Source: Bacteroidota bacterium
GTDB taxonomy: Bacteria > Bacteroidota > Bacteroidia > Chitinophagales > LD1
NCBI GenBank assembly: GCA_947457525.1
Contig: CANGXE010000010.1
Coordinates: 1 to 14,778 of the forward strand
Reading direction: 5' to 3'
Length of the DNA stretch: 14,778 nt
Below the pieces are notes generated by a model that searched no databases, was not told where the DNA came from, and saw only the letters and a program-made list of their open reading frames with translations. Positions 5,954 through 13,366 of this stretch are shown here, piece after piece. Positions within the stretch are counted from its first letter, which is position 1, and each line of letters opens with the position of its first letter. A program made the position numbers and the translations under genes.

Positions 5954-6430
5954 ATGGCCTATAATTATGATATTGATAATCTCGATTTGCAGATATTGAA
6001 TTTGTTGATGCAAAATGCGTTTTTGCCTTACACAGAAATCGGTAAACTGCTTTTTGTTTCTCCCGGAACCGTACACGTACGCATGAACAAAATGGAGAAA
6101 CTTGGTATTGTAAAAAATCCTCAGTTACAGATTGATTTGGCTAAGTTGGGTTTAGACATTACAGCTTTTATTGGCATCTACTTAATCCGAAGTGATGAGT
6201 ACGAACGAGTGGTGAATGAGCTAAAGAAAATAGACGAAGTGTTGTCCTGTAACTACACCACCGGCAACTATAGCTTATTCTTAAAAATTGTTTGCAAAGA
6301 CACACAACATCTTCGCGAGGTGTTGCATGATAAAATACAAAAGATAGAAGGTATTAGCCGCACGGAAACATTGATTTCTCTCGAAGAAAGTTTCAGTCGT
6401 TCTATCAAAATTCAGTTGTTGCCTGAGTAG
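5954..6430 (+). CDS. Lrp/AsnC-family transcriptional regulator
   Basis: This 158-residue DNA-binding protein belongs to the feast/famine family, which senses amino acids or related metabolites and forms dimers to octamers. The N-terminal helix-turn-helix covers about residues 8-55 (NLDLQILNLLMQNA, PYTEIGKLL, SPGTVHVRMNKMEKLGIV), the usual AsnC arrangement. The C-terminal RAM ligand/oligomer domain covers about 65-140 (ITAFIGIYLI, then VLSCNYTTGNYSLFLKIVC and the GISRTETLISL strand). ATG 5954 is used; the frame is open back to 5843, but those 37 codons would run through an AT-rich leader and into the promoter of the divergent RNA, and family alignment begins at MAYNYDIDNLDLQIL. Family members often regulate a neighbouring gene, so the divergent tRNA-like RNA and the following helical protein are candidate targets, by inference only. 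The ligand is unknown. Confidence 0.92.
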   Translation: MAYNYDIDNLDLQILNLLMQNAFLPYTEIGKLLFVSPGTVHVRMNKMEKLGIVKNPQLQIDLAKLGLDITAFIGIYLIRSDEYERVVNELKKIDEVLSCNYTTGNYSLFLKIVCKDTQHLREVLHDKIQKIEGISRTETLISLEESFSRSIKIQLLPE

Positions 6431-6504
6431 TGAATTGTCACAGTAATGTAAGATTTCCTAAAACTCTGTAACAGATACATCGTTTTGTCATCCCTTCTCG
6501 TTTA

Positions 6505-6897
6505 ATGAATAAAATGGAGGGTTATATGAAAGATGGAAGAAATGAAAGTGTGCTTGTAGCGGGACTTTACACCGAGTGGTTAAGCAATATGATGGCTTAT
6601 CGTCATCAGCTTGATGAAATGGAAACCACACTACGATTAAATGAAACGCATCAACATGCCGATGCATTTAAGCAGTTATTGGGTCTTGTTGAAGTAACGC
6701 ATACCAAGTTGGATGTGTTGTTGGATAAAATTGAAAATGCTCAACTCGATTTTTACCAAATCGACAGTGACACCATTCAGATTTCATTGGCAGAAATGAT
6801 AGCACGTAGGCAGTTGCGCGATGATATTCGAAAAACTGAACAAGCCGTATTTCTATTGCGTTATCGTATCGGACAGTTGGTGCAAAAAGTGTCTTAA
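6505..6897 (+). CDS. Unknown small helical protein
   Basis: I do not recognise a family. The protein is up to 130 residues, has no signal peptide or membrane segment, and appears wholly alpha-helical, with heptad-like hydrophobic spacing from about 16 to 70 (LYTEWLSNMMAYRHQLDEME and following) and again from 88 to 128. A coiled-coil bundle is likely. There are three in-frame ATGs at codons 1, 4 and 8. The third (6526) is preceded five bases upstream by GGAGG, an unusually good Shine-Dalgarno for this phylum, so the true product may be 123 residues starting MKDGRNESV. It sits 74 bases after the Lrp/AsnC gene and is closed by a strong terminator before pyrF, so the two upstream genes may form one unit. 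Confidence 0.65.
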   Translation: MNKMEGYMKDGRNESVLVAGLYTEWLSNMMAYRHQLDEMETTLRLNETHQHADAFKQLLGLVEVTHTKLDVLLDKIENAQLDFYQIDSDTIQISLAEMIARRQLRDDIRKTEQAVFLLRYRIGQLVQKVS

Positions 6898-6922
6898 ATT
6901 ATTTTTTGGTTAGTGATGGTTT

Positions 6923-6958
6923 GAACGGGGTGGTCTTCGCCCCGTTCTTTTTATTTTC
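6923..6958 (+). terminator. Intrinsic terminator before pyrF
   Basis: An 8-bp GC-rich perfect stem, GAACGGGG (6923-6930) with CCCCGTTC (6940-6947), closes a nine-base loop and is followed by TTTTTATTTT. It lies 25 bases after the stop of the helical protein and separates that gene from pyrF. Confidence 0.9.
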
Positions 6959-6990
6959 AGACAAGCCATCTTCTTTATACATTCGCCCTC

Positions 6991-7800
6991 ATGACACGCC
7001 ACGAACTCTTTCAACTCATACAACAAAAGCAATCCTTTTTATGTGTTGGTTTAGATACAGACATTGAGCTGATTCCACCACATCTTTTGGATTATGAAGA
7101 TCCAATTTATGAATTCAACAAAGCTATCATTGATGCTACAATAGATTTAGCAGTAGCTTATAAACCGAATTTAGCTTTCTATGAAAGTAAAGGCGTAGCC
7201 GGTTGGAAAAGTTTGGAGAAAACAATGAAATATCTTCAACAGTGGGAAGGTAAAGTGTTTACCATCGCTGATGCTAAGCGAGGTGATATTGGCAACACCA
7301 GCAAAATGTATGCAAAGACTTTTTTTGATCATCTAGGTTTTGATTCAGTAACCGTTGCGCCTTACATGGGCGAAGATTCGGTCAGCCCATTTTTAGATTA
7401 TTACGGCAAGTGGGTTATTGTGCTAGGGTTGACTTCTAACAAAGGCAGCACAGATTTTCAGTTTTTAGAAAGTGAGGGAAAGATGTTACATGAACATGTT
7501 ATTCTCAAAACACAACAATGGGCTAACCCTGACCAGCTGATGTTCGTCATTGGCGCTACACATCCCGAAGCTTTTCATCGCATAAGAAAACTAGCGCCAG
7601 ATAATTTTTACTTAGTGCCGGGTGTTGGCGCACAAGGTGGTGATTTGGATGCTGTGGCGGAAAACGGCTGCAATGACCATTGCGGCTTGCTGATTAATTC
7701 CACTCGACAAATTATTTATGCCTCGAAGGGAAAAGACTTTGCGGAGGCCGCTCGCCAAGCCGCTCTGCAAAACCAAACAGCTATGAAAAAGTATATTTGA
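6991..7800 (+). CDS. pyrF: Orotidine-5'-phosphate decarboxylase
   Basis: This cytoplasmic TIM-barrel enzyme converts OMP to UMP, the last step of de novo pyrimidine synthesis. The catalytic motif is [10 protein letters not shown] (residues 94-103) with the essential lysine K96 and D99. The first-strand motif FLCVGLDTD (16-24) binds the substrate, and the phosphate-binding end is formed by [10 protein letters not shown] (209-218) and [10 protein letters not shown] (236-245) with R239. The length of 269 residues and the text around KPNLAFYES (58-66) fit the longer type-2 PyrF subfamily found in Bacteroidota, Actinobacteria and Myxococcus rather than the E. coli type of about 245. ATG 6991 follows a strong terminator by 33 bases. 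A TACATTCG sequence at 6978-6985 resembles a -7 box, which would give an almost leaderless message; this is weak. No other pyr gene is nearby. Confidence 0.96.
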   Translation: MTRHELFQLIQQKQSFLCVGLDTDIELIPPHLLDYEDPIYEFNKAIIDATIDLAVAYKPNLAFYESKGVAGWKSLEKTMKYLQQWEGKVFTIADAKRGDIGNTSKMYAKTFFDHLGFDSVTVAPYMGEDSVSPFLDYYGKWVIVLGLTSNKGSTDFQFLESEGKMLHEHVILKTQQWANPDQLMFVIGATHPEAFHRIRKLAPDNFYLVPGVGAQGGDLDAVAENGCNDHCGLLINSTRQIIYASKGKDFAEAARQAALQNQTAMKKYI

Positions 7801-7850
7801 TTAGTTCGTTATCAAAAAACTGTTAGATTTAGTTTCGCAAAAAAATACAT

Positions 7851-8615
7851 ATGAGAAAAATAATCACATTATCTGCTTTTATTTTGACCTTTACCCTAGG
7901 CGCAACTGCGCAAGATGCTTTTGAAACTCAGATGCGTGTATACAAAGCCGCACTTAAAAATTATGATTTGCAAACGGCTACTAACGCACTTTACATTATG
8001 ATTGCATTGAAGCCAGAGCGAGCAGATTTGACGGACTCTTTAGCTTATGTTTATTTTGCCGGAGAGCGTTATCCCCAAGCTTATTTAGTGGGCGAATCTA
8101 TTTTGGCCAAAGACCCGTCTCGAAAAGATATTTTGGAAATGGTAGCTGTTTCTAAACAAAGTTTAGGTATGTTGAAAGAGTCTTTGGCGGATTATGAGAT
8201 GTTGTATGCCGCTGATAAATCTGTATATTTTCTATATCAAATAGCTACAATTCAATATCAGTTGAAGAGATATGGAGAATGTGTTACTTCTTTAGATCAG
8301 ATCATTGCCAATCCGGATGCTGCTAAGCAAAATGTAAACATACAAACACAGGGCGGCTCACAGAGCGTAGTGATGAAAGCGGCCGCACTTAATGTAAAAG
8401 GAATTTGCGCATTAGAGTTGAACCAAAACCAAGCAGCTTTGGATAATTTCAACAAAGCATTAGAAGTAGCGCCTGATTTTGCCTTGGCTAATGGCAACAA
8501 AGAAATGGCTACTAAATATGCCAAAGCAGAAAAAGCAGAAACAAAACCTACATCTACAACGCCAGTTCCAAAAACTAGCACAACTGCACCTAAAACTACA
8601 ACTACTCCACGTTAG
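7851..8615 (+). CDS. Secreted TPR-repeat protein with Thr/Pro-rich tail
   Basis: This 254-residue exported protein has a clear signal peptide (MRKII, hydrophobic 5-18, cleavage near GATAQ at 21). TPR-like helix pairs follow from about residue 24 to 150 and again from 175 to 210, the latter being the best match: NVKGICALELNQNQAALDNFNKALEVAPDF. A less structured Gln/Asn-rich insert (about 155-172) separates them. The last 30 residues are a low-complexity Lys/Thr/Pro tail (TKPTSTTPVPKTSTTAPKTT), plausibly a flexible linker to cell wall or membrane partners. It lies 50 bases after pyrF, and TAGTTTCG (7830-7837) resembles a -7 box, so it may have its own promoter. It is followed by a good terminator. 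The exact role is unknown. It is not similar enough to the TPR gene at 3909 to call a recent duplicate. Confidence 0.87.
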   Translation: MRKIITLSAFILTFTLGATAQDAFETQMRVYKAALKNYDLQTATNALYIMIALKPERADLTDSLAYVYFAGERYPQAYLVGESILAKDPSRKDILEMVAVSKQSLGMLKESLADYEMLYAADKSVYFLYQIATIQYQLKRYGECVTSLDQIIANPDAAKQNVNIQTQGGSQSVVMKAAALNVKGICALELNQNQAALDNFNKALEVAPDFALANGNKEMATKYAKAEKAETKPTSTTPVPKTSTTAPKTTTTPR

Positions 8616-8639
8616 TACACTATAGTTCATATAAACTGT

Positions 8640-8670
8640 AAAGCTACATCTTCTCGGTGTAGCTTTTTTT
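8640..8670 (+). terminator. Intrinsic terminator after the second TPR gene
   Basis: AAGCTACA (8641-8648) pairs perfectly with TGTAGCTT (8658-8665) around a nine-base loop, and a run of T extends to 8670. It closes the pyrF/TPR region 25 bases after the TPR stop and 12 bases before the next start codon. Confidence 0.88.
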
Positions 8671-8681
8671 ATATTTGATTT

Positions 8682-9845
8682 ATGGACATTAGTTACATTC
8701 TCAATCACCTCGGTGAGGAACGCGAAGAATACTTTAACGCAGTGGCTCCGCCCATTATGCAGTCGAGCAATTTTGCCTTTAAAACGGTGCAAGCACTCAG
8801 AGAGGCTTTTGTCAATGAGAAAAATGTGGCGCTATACACCAGAGGGAATAATCCCACGGTGAGTATTTTGCGCAAGAAGATTGCGGCATTGGCCGGGGCG
8901 GATGATGCTCTTGTGTTTTCGAGTGGTGCGGCAGCGGTGGCAGCCGCAGTGATGGCTAATGTAAAAGCAGGTGATCATGTGGTTTGTGTAGCTAAACCGT
9001 ATAGTTGGACGAATAAGTTATTGAATAGTTATTTAAAACGATTTGATGTAAGTGTTACAATGATTGATGGTACTTCCATTCAAAATTTTGTGGACGCAAC
9101 AACCGAAACCACCGTCTTGTATTTCCTCGAGTCACCCAACTCGTTCACATTCGAGTTGCAAGATATTAAAGCAGTGGCAGCGTTTGCAAAGGCCCAAAAT
9201 ATTGTTACCGTTATTGATAACAGCTATTGCACATCCATCGGTCAGCGTTGCATAGAAATGGGCGTGGATATAGAAATACATTCTGCTACAAAATATTATG
9301 GTGGGCACAGTGATGTGGTAGCGGGTTTTTTAATCGCGAACCAAGCTATGATTGACAAAGTGTTTGGCACAGAACTATTAAACATAGGTGGAATTATTTC
9401 ACCGCACGATGCTTGGTTGCTCATTCGGAGTATGCGAACCTTGCTTTTGCGTTTAGCCCAAATCCAGAAAACCACTGAAGCGGTGGTTGCCTTTATGGAA
9501 AACCATCCGCAAGTAGAGAAAGTGATTTATCCTTTTTCTAAGTCATTTACACAATTTGAGTTAGCGCAACAGCAAATGACTTGGTGCGGAGGTTTATTCA
9601 CTGCTGAAATCAAAGCTAAAGACACAGAACAGATAGAACTTTTTTGTAATTCATTAGAGACATTTTTGATGGCGGTGTCGTGGGGCGGACATGAATCGCT
9701 CATCATACCGGCTTGTAGCTTTTACCCCAAAGATGACTACCGCGGCTCAACTTTTCCTTTTAATACTATCCGATTTTACATTGGTTTAGAAAATGTTGAT
9801 TTCTTATTGCAAGATTTGAAACAAGCATTCAAAAAAATCGAATAA
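8682..9845 (+). CDS. Cys/Met-metabolism PLP-dependent enzyme (cystathionine synthase/lyase family)
   Basis: This is a fold-type I pyridoxal-phosphate enzyme of the cystathionine gamma-synthase / beta-lyase / methionine gamma-lyase family, acting in transsulfuration or in breakdown of sulfur amino acids. The Schiff-base lysine is K204 in SATKYYGGHSD (201-211), D179 in VIDNSY holds the pyridine nitrogen, Y52 and R54 in LYTRGNNPT provide the neighbouring subunit's phosphate contacts, SWGGHESL (333-340) is the conserved late loop, and R364 in NTIRFYIGLE should bind the substrate carboxylate. Some positions are atypical: SGAAAV (81-86) replaces SGMAAI and PYSWT (106-110) replaces the common YGGT region, so the exact reaction cannot be fixed from sequence. 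The length of 387 residues is normal. ATG 8682 is the family start, placed just after a terminator. The LRR gene follows six bases after its stop, suggesting co-transcription. Confidence 0.9.
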   Translation: MDISYILNHLGEEREEYFNAVAPPIMQSSNFAFKTVQALREAFVNEKNVALYTRGNNPTVSILRKKIAALAGADDALVFSSGAAAVAAAVMANVKAGDHVVCVAKPYSWTNKLLNSYLKRFDVSVTMIDGTSIQNFVDATTETTVLYFLESPNSFTFELQDIKAVAAFAKAQNIVTVIDNSYCTSIGQRCIEMGVDIEIHSATKYYGGHSDVVAGFLIANQAMIDKVFGTELLNIGGIISPHDAWLLIRSMRTLLLRLAQIQKTTEAVVAFMENHPQVEKVIYPFSKSFTQFELAQQQMTWCGGLFTAEIKAKDTEQIELFCNSLETFLMAVSWGGHESLIIPACSFYPKDDYRGSTFPFNTIRFYIGLENVDFLLQDLKQAFKKIE

Positions 9846-9851
9846 GCATTC

Positions 9852-10535
9852 ATGAAATTTAGATTTTTACTCTTCTCGTATCTGCTGTTTTTCTATTTTT
9901 TAGCTACAGCTACTGATGTCACTAGCCTTTCCGAAGCCTTAAAAAATCCCACACAAGTAACCTCTCTCAATTTGAGTGGTTCGGGCTTAACAGCTTTGCC
10001 GGAGAGCATCGCCAAATTGACGAATTTAGAGCGCTTAAATTTATCGGGCAATAGTTTATCTACTCTCCCTGCCGGCATGTTTACTTTAAAGAAATTGAAA
10101 CACTTAAACTTAACAAGAAATAAGTTGGCCTCATTGCCTCCTGCCATCGGTCAGTTAAAAACTTTGGAAGAGTTGGAGTTAGGTTTTAACTTTTTTAAAA
10201 CTTTACCTAAAGAGATTGGTAATTTAACTAAACTAACTCGCTTAGCAGCTCCTAAAAACAGTTTGACTACCTTACCTATAGAGTTTGCTAAATTAACCGG
10301 GTTACAAATTGTTGATTTTACTTATAACTTGTTTTCAAATTTCCCTGTTGCTTTGTGTGGAGCTTTTAGTTTGCTATCTGCTGATTTCAGCTTTTGTAAG
10401 TCGCTGAGTCAAGTGCCCGGGGATATCAAAAACTTAATTCGAATGAAACTTTTAAATATCAAAAACACTAAGGTGTCAGCCGCTCAGGTTGATGAATTGA
10501 TGTGGATTATTCCTGAATGCCAAATCATGTTGTAG
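9852..10535 (+). CDS. Secreted leucine-rich-repeat protein
   Basis: The 227-residue exported protein has a signal peptide (MKFRF, then a hydrophobic stretch to about 20) and six or seven leucine-rich repeats of 23 residues from about residue 36 to 200. The unit is LxxLNLSGNxLxxLPxxIxxL, seen as LERLNLSGNSLSTLPAGM (59-76) and LKHLNLTRNKLASLPPAI (82-99). Later repeats (151-200) are irregular, and the protein ends with a short capping segment. Such repeats form a curved protein-binding surface; the partner is unknown. The start is six bases after the PLP enzyme stop, so the two probably share a transcript despite having no obvious functional link. There is no sorting domain or membrane anchor at the C-terminus, so it may stay periplasmic or be released. 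Assignment to LRR is firm; function is not. Confidence 0.9.
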   Translation: MKFRFLLFSYLLFFYFLATATDVTSLSEALKNPTQVTSLNLSGSGLTALPESIAKLTNLERLNLSGNSLSTLPAGMFTLKKLKHLNLTRNKLASLPPAIGQLKTLEELELGFNFFKTLPKEIGNLTKLTRLAAPKNSLTTLPIEFAKLTGLQIVDFTYNLFSNFPVALCGAFSLLSADFSFCKSLSQVPGDIKNLIRMKLLNIKNTKVSAAQVDELMWIIPECQIML

Positions 10536-10543
10536 TTTTCATT

Positions 10544-10576
10544 GGCTTCATTATTTTTATGTAAATGAATGAAGCC
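10544..10576 (+). promoter_or_regulatory. Hairpin spanning the DUF2851 start codon
   Basis: GGCTTCATT (10544-10552) and AATGAAGCC (10568-10576) are perfect 9-base inverted arms with a 15-base loop. The start codon at 10565-10567 sits at the 3' edge of the loop, and the second arm covers codons 2 to 4. No T run follows, so it is not a terminator. It could lower or control translation initiation; this is inference from position only. Confidence 0.4.
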
Positions 10577-11851
10577 CTATTTCAATTTATTTGGAAATTT
10601 AAGTTGTATGATGCGGCTACGTTGCAAACAACAAAAGGAGAGTTGGTGCAAGTCATCAGCGTTGGTCAACACAATCAAAACTCCGGACCAGATTTTTCGG
10701 AAGCAAAGATTAAAATTGGCGATACACTTTGGGTAGGGAATGTAGAACTCCACCTAGCAGCGGAAGATTGGCAGAAGCATAAACACAATAGCCAAAAGGA
10801 TTACAGTAATATTATTTTGCATGTATTGTATGAGCCTATACTAAGTAGTGAGGCTCTGCCTGATGTGCCTACTTTGGTATTGCAGCCATTCATCTCCCAA
10901 CAAACTTTAATGCGCTATGCTCGTTTGGCCGAAAATAAATGTACCATTCCTTGTGCTTCATTTTTTGCTCAACAATCTGAGTTGAGTATCAAGCAGACTG
11001 CAGATGCTATGCTATATGAACGCTTGCAGGCCAAGCAAGCGTATTTAGAGGATATGTTGGCTTACCAAGATAATGACTGGGAGAATGTGCTGTTTCAACT
11101 TATTGCTCGCTACTTGGGTGCGAGCGTAAACAAAGAACCATTTCAGCAGTTAGCTGCTTTGTTACCTATCTCGCTTTTGGGGAAACATGTTCACGATCCG
11201 CTTCAAATTGAAGCCTTAGTGTTTGGGCAAGCCGGTTTTTTAGAAGAGCAATTCCAAGAACCCTATCCCGATCAGTTGCGTAAGGAGTACATGTACTTGA
11301 AAAGGTTGTATGACTTAAAACATCTTGATAAAAATCTGTTTAAGTTTTTACGGCTTCGCCCATCAAATTTCCCAACGGTTAGATTAGCACAATTAGCAGC
11401 TATGATGGTGGGAGAAGTAAAGCTTTTTTCAGCTTTACTAGAGGCTAAAACAATGAGCAGCATTCATCGCCTATTGGATGCGCCAGTAAATCAGTATTGG
11501 AAAATGCACTATCAGTTTGATAAATTTTCACCACAAGCGCGTACGAAATTAGGCACAAACAGTAAACAGATATTAGTGATAAATGCTATTGTTCCGATTT
11601 TGTTTACCTACGGAAAGTATAAAGGTGATGAGCAACTTTGCGATCGAGCTATTTCGTTTTTAGAAAGTTGCGAACCGGAGAGTAACGCTATCGTTACTGC
11701 TTGGCGTAATCTCAATTGGAAACCCGAAAATGCTTGCGACACACAAGCTATGTTGCAACTCAAATCAGAGTATTGCGCAAAGTTTCGCTGTTTAGAATGT
11801 GGCTTAGGGTTGAAAATTTTGCAAGGAAAAGTAGGTTTGAAGAAGATTTAA
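10565..11851 (+). CDS. DUF2851-family protein
   Basis: This 428-residue cytoplasmic protein belongs to a family of unknown function widespread in Bacteroidota. The N-terminal signature is clear: LFQFIWKFKLYD (5-16), NSGPDFSEAKIKIGDTLWVG (39-58), then NVELH (59-63) and EDWQKHKHN (67-75), and NIILHVLYE (82-90). The spaced D43, E61 and H63 resemble the acidic core of PD-(D/E)XK-type nucleases with His in place of Lys, but that is only a pattern match. The middle part is helical with no recognisable domain. The C-terminus carries cysteines at 404, 409 and 412 (YCAKFRCLEC) that look like a small metal or Fe-S site. No signal peptide or membrane segment is present. It follows the LRR gene by 29 bases on the same strand and its start codon lies in a hairpin. 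Family membership is recalled from the N-terminal motif rather than searched. Confidence 0.82.
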   Translation: MNEALFQFIWKFKLYDAATLQTTKGELVQVISVGQHNQNSGPDFSEAKIKIGDTLWVGNVELHLAAEDWQKHKHNSQKDYSNIILHVLYEPILSSEALPDVPTLVLQPFISQQTLMRYARLAENKCTIPCASFFAQQSELSIKQTADAMLYERLQAKQAYLEDMLAYQDNDWENVLFQLIARYLGASVNKEPFQQLAALLPISLLGKHVHDPLQIEALVFGQAGFLEEQFQEPYPDQLRKEYMYLKRLYDLKHLDKNLFKFLRLRPSNFPTVRLAQLAAMMVGEVKLFSALLEAKTMSSIHRLLDAPVNQYWKMHYQFDKFSPQARTKLGTNSKQILVINAIVPILFTYGKYKGDEQLCDRAISFLESCEPESNAIVTAWRNLNWKPENACDTQAMLQLKSEYCAKFRCLECGLGLKILQGKVGLKKI

Positions 11852-11856
11852 TTTTT

Positions 11857-11889
11857 TTTGGTCATTTAAGTTTCATTTACTTAACTTTG
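11857..11889 (+). promoter_or_regulatory. Promoter of the PspC-like gene
   Basis: TTTG (11857-11860) and TAACTTTG (11882-11889) match the Bacteroidota -33 and -7 elements exactly, with a 21-base spacer. Initiation would fall near 11895, giving a leader of about 15 bases before ATG 11910. It lies in the 58-base gap after the DUF2851 stop, so the small PspC gene is probably transcribed separately. Confidence 0.6.
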
Positions 11890-11895
11890 AGTAAA
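11876..11895. repeat. Inverted repeat bracketing the -7 box (candidate operator)
   Basis: TTTACT (11876-11881) and AGTAAA (11890-11895) are perfect 6-base inverted arms whose eight-base centre is exactly the -7 element TAACTTTG. A dimeric repressor bound here would block RNA polymerase. The arms are short and AT-rich, so chance is possible. Confidence 0.4.
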
Positions 11896-11909
11896 TAAAA
11901 ATCAAAATC

Positions 11910-12137
11910 ATGGCTCAAGTAGATAGTTTGAAATTTGCCGTAGAGCAAAATGTTTATGGGGTTTGTGAGCGATTAGGCGAAAAGTTACAGATGCCTGCCA
12001 AAGAAATTCGCTTGTTTTTTATTTACGCAAGTTGTCTCACAGTGGGCTCTCCAGTAATCGTTTATTTAGTATTAGCGTTTTGGATGAAAATGCGTCAGTA
12101 TGTGCGCGCGCAACGCAATCCAATTTGGGATTTTTAG
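11910..12137 (+). CDS. Small PspC-domain membrane protein
   Basis: The 75 residues are almost entirely one PspC domain (phage shock protein C type): a short amphipathic part with VYGVCERLGEKLQMPAKEIRL (about 15-35), where the canonical form is a GVxxGLAxxxxxxxxxVRL stretch, followed by one long hydrophobic segment (about 36-59) and a basic tail MRQYVRAQR. PspC proteins sit in the inner membrane and take part in envelope-stress signalling; the free-standing mini version in Bacteroidota has no assigned role. ATG 11910 is preceded by a good promoter and a possible operator. The stop overlaps that of the convergent sufS by four bases (12134-12137), so the two transcripts must overlap at their 3' ends. 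No PspA or PspB gene is present. Confidence 0.8.
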   Translation: MAQVDSLKFAVEQNVYGVCERLGEKLQMPAKEIRLFFIYASCLTVGSPVIVYLVLAFWMKMRQYVRAQRNPIWDF

Positions 12138-13363
12138 CCCAACATTTTGATAGCTCTTTGTAGAGCTGCTAAAAACAAATCTATCTCTTCAGTTGTGTTG
12201 TAAAATGCAAATGATGCACGACAAGTGCCTTCTATGTTGAAGCGCTCCATGAGTGGCTGGCAACAGTGGTGTCCGGTACGTATGGCAATACCTTGCTCAT
12301 TGAGCAATACACCGATGTCGTAAGGATGAATGTCTTTAACAAGAAAAGATAACACACTACTTTTTTTTGAAGCGGTTCCCACTAGGGTTACTTCGGGCAA
12401 TTCTTTGATTTTTTTCGTAGCGTATTGCAACAATTTTTGTTCTTGCGCATCAATGTTTTCTAACCCGATTTTTTGCATGTAACGAAATGCAGCACCAAGA
12501 CCTATACCGCCCTCGATGTGAGGAGTGCCGGCTTCAAATTTATAGGGTAAGTCGTTGTAGGTTGTGCCTTTGAATGACACAGTTTTTATCATCTCGCCTC
12601 CGCCCATGTATGGCGGCATAGCAGTTAGTAATTGTTCTTTGCCATATAGCACACCAATACCTGTTGGGCCAAAGGCTTTGTGACCGCTAAAGCCCAAGAA
12701 ATCGCAGTCTAATTCGCGCACATCAATCTGTTTGTGTTGAATAGCTTGCGCGCCATCAATAAAAACTACGGCACCTTTGTTATGTGCATGACGAATAATT
12801 TCTCTCACCGGATGTTCAGTGCCTAATGCGTTGGAGATATAGGCTATGGAAACAAGCTTCGTTTTTTCGTCTAAAAGTTCAAGATATTTTTCAAGGATAA
12901 TTTCTCCGGTATCATTGATAGGGATCACTCGAAGCGTGGCACCTTTTTGTTCACAGAGCATTTGCCAAGGCACAATGTTGGAATGGTGTTCCATTTCGCT
13001 GATGATGATATTGTCACCAGCTTTTACATGTTGGCGACCATAAGTAGATGCGACTAAATTTATGGCTTCGGTGGTGCCGCGGACGAAGTTGATTTCTCGA
13101 ACATTAGCATTGATATGTGAAGCTATAGTTTGGCGTGCGTCCTCATAAGCCTCTGTGGCTAACTGCGCCAAGTGATGCGCTCCACGATGAATATTGCTGT
13201 TGTACCTATTGTAATAATCGCTGATGGCGTCAATCACTTCATTCGGCTTTTGCGAAGTGGCAGCATTATCGAAATAGATAAGCGGCTTGCCATTCACTTG
13301 TTGATGAAGAATAGGGAAGTCTTTGCGAATAGAGGTAATGTCGAGTGCCACGTTGCTAGCCAT
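12134..13363 (-). CDS. sufS: Cysteine desulfurase SufS
   Basis: SufS is the PLP-dependent sulfur donor of the SUF Fe-S assembly pathway, converting cysteine to alanine and leaving a persulfide on its own cysteine. The 409 residues show the class V fold: H126 in EMEHHSN (stacking on PLP), D203 in IDGAQA, the Schiff-base lysine K229 in SGHKAFGPTG (226-235), and the catalytic C367 in RTGHHCCQPLM (362-372). The equivalent E. coli residues are H123, K226 and C364, a constant shift of three. RTGHHC marks it as group II (SufS) rather than IscS/NifS. A second cysteine (C368) follows directly. The start is ATG 13363, three bases after the sufD stop, so translation is probably coupled. It appears to be the last gene of the operon because a convergent gene overlaps its stop. 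No sufE or sufU sulfur acceptor lies within the window. Confidence 0.97.
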   Translation of the reverse strand: MASNVALDITSIRKDFPILHQQVNGKPLIYFDNAATSQKPNEVIDAISDYYNRYNSNIHRGAHHLAQLATEAYEDARQTIASHINANVREINFVRGTTEAINLVASTYGRQHVKAGDNIIISEMEHHSNIVPWQMLCEQKGATLRVIPINDTGEIILEKYLELLDEKTKLVSIAYISNALGTEHPVREIIRHAHNKGAVVFIDGAQAIQHKQIDVRELDCDFLGFSGHKAFGPTGIGVLYGKEQLLTAMPPYMGGGEMIKTVSFKGTTYNDLPYKFEAGTPHIEGGIGLGAAFRYMQKIGLENIDAQEQKLLQYATKKIKELPEVTLVGTASKKSSVLSFLVKDIHPYDIGVLLNEQGIAIRTGHHCCQPLMERFNIEGTCRASFAFYNTTEEIDLFLAALQRAIKMLG

Positions 13364-13366
13364 GTT

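Noticed and set aside
3909..8615. The two secreted TPR genes as a recent duplication
   Set aside because: They share only the general repeat pattern and a signal peptide. Repeat content, order and C-terminal tails differ throughout.
8670..8677. TATATTTG as the promoter -7 box of the PLP-enzyme gene
   Set aside because: It matches the consensus but overlaps the terminator T run, has no -33 element 19 bases upstream and would place initiation on the start codon.
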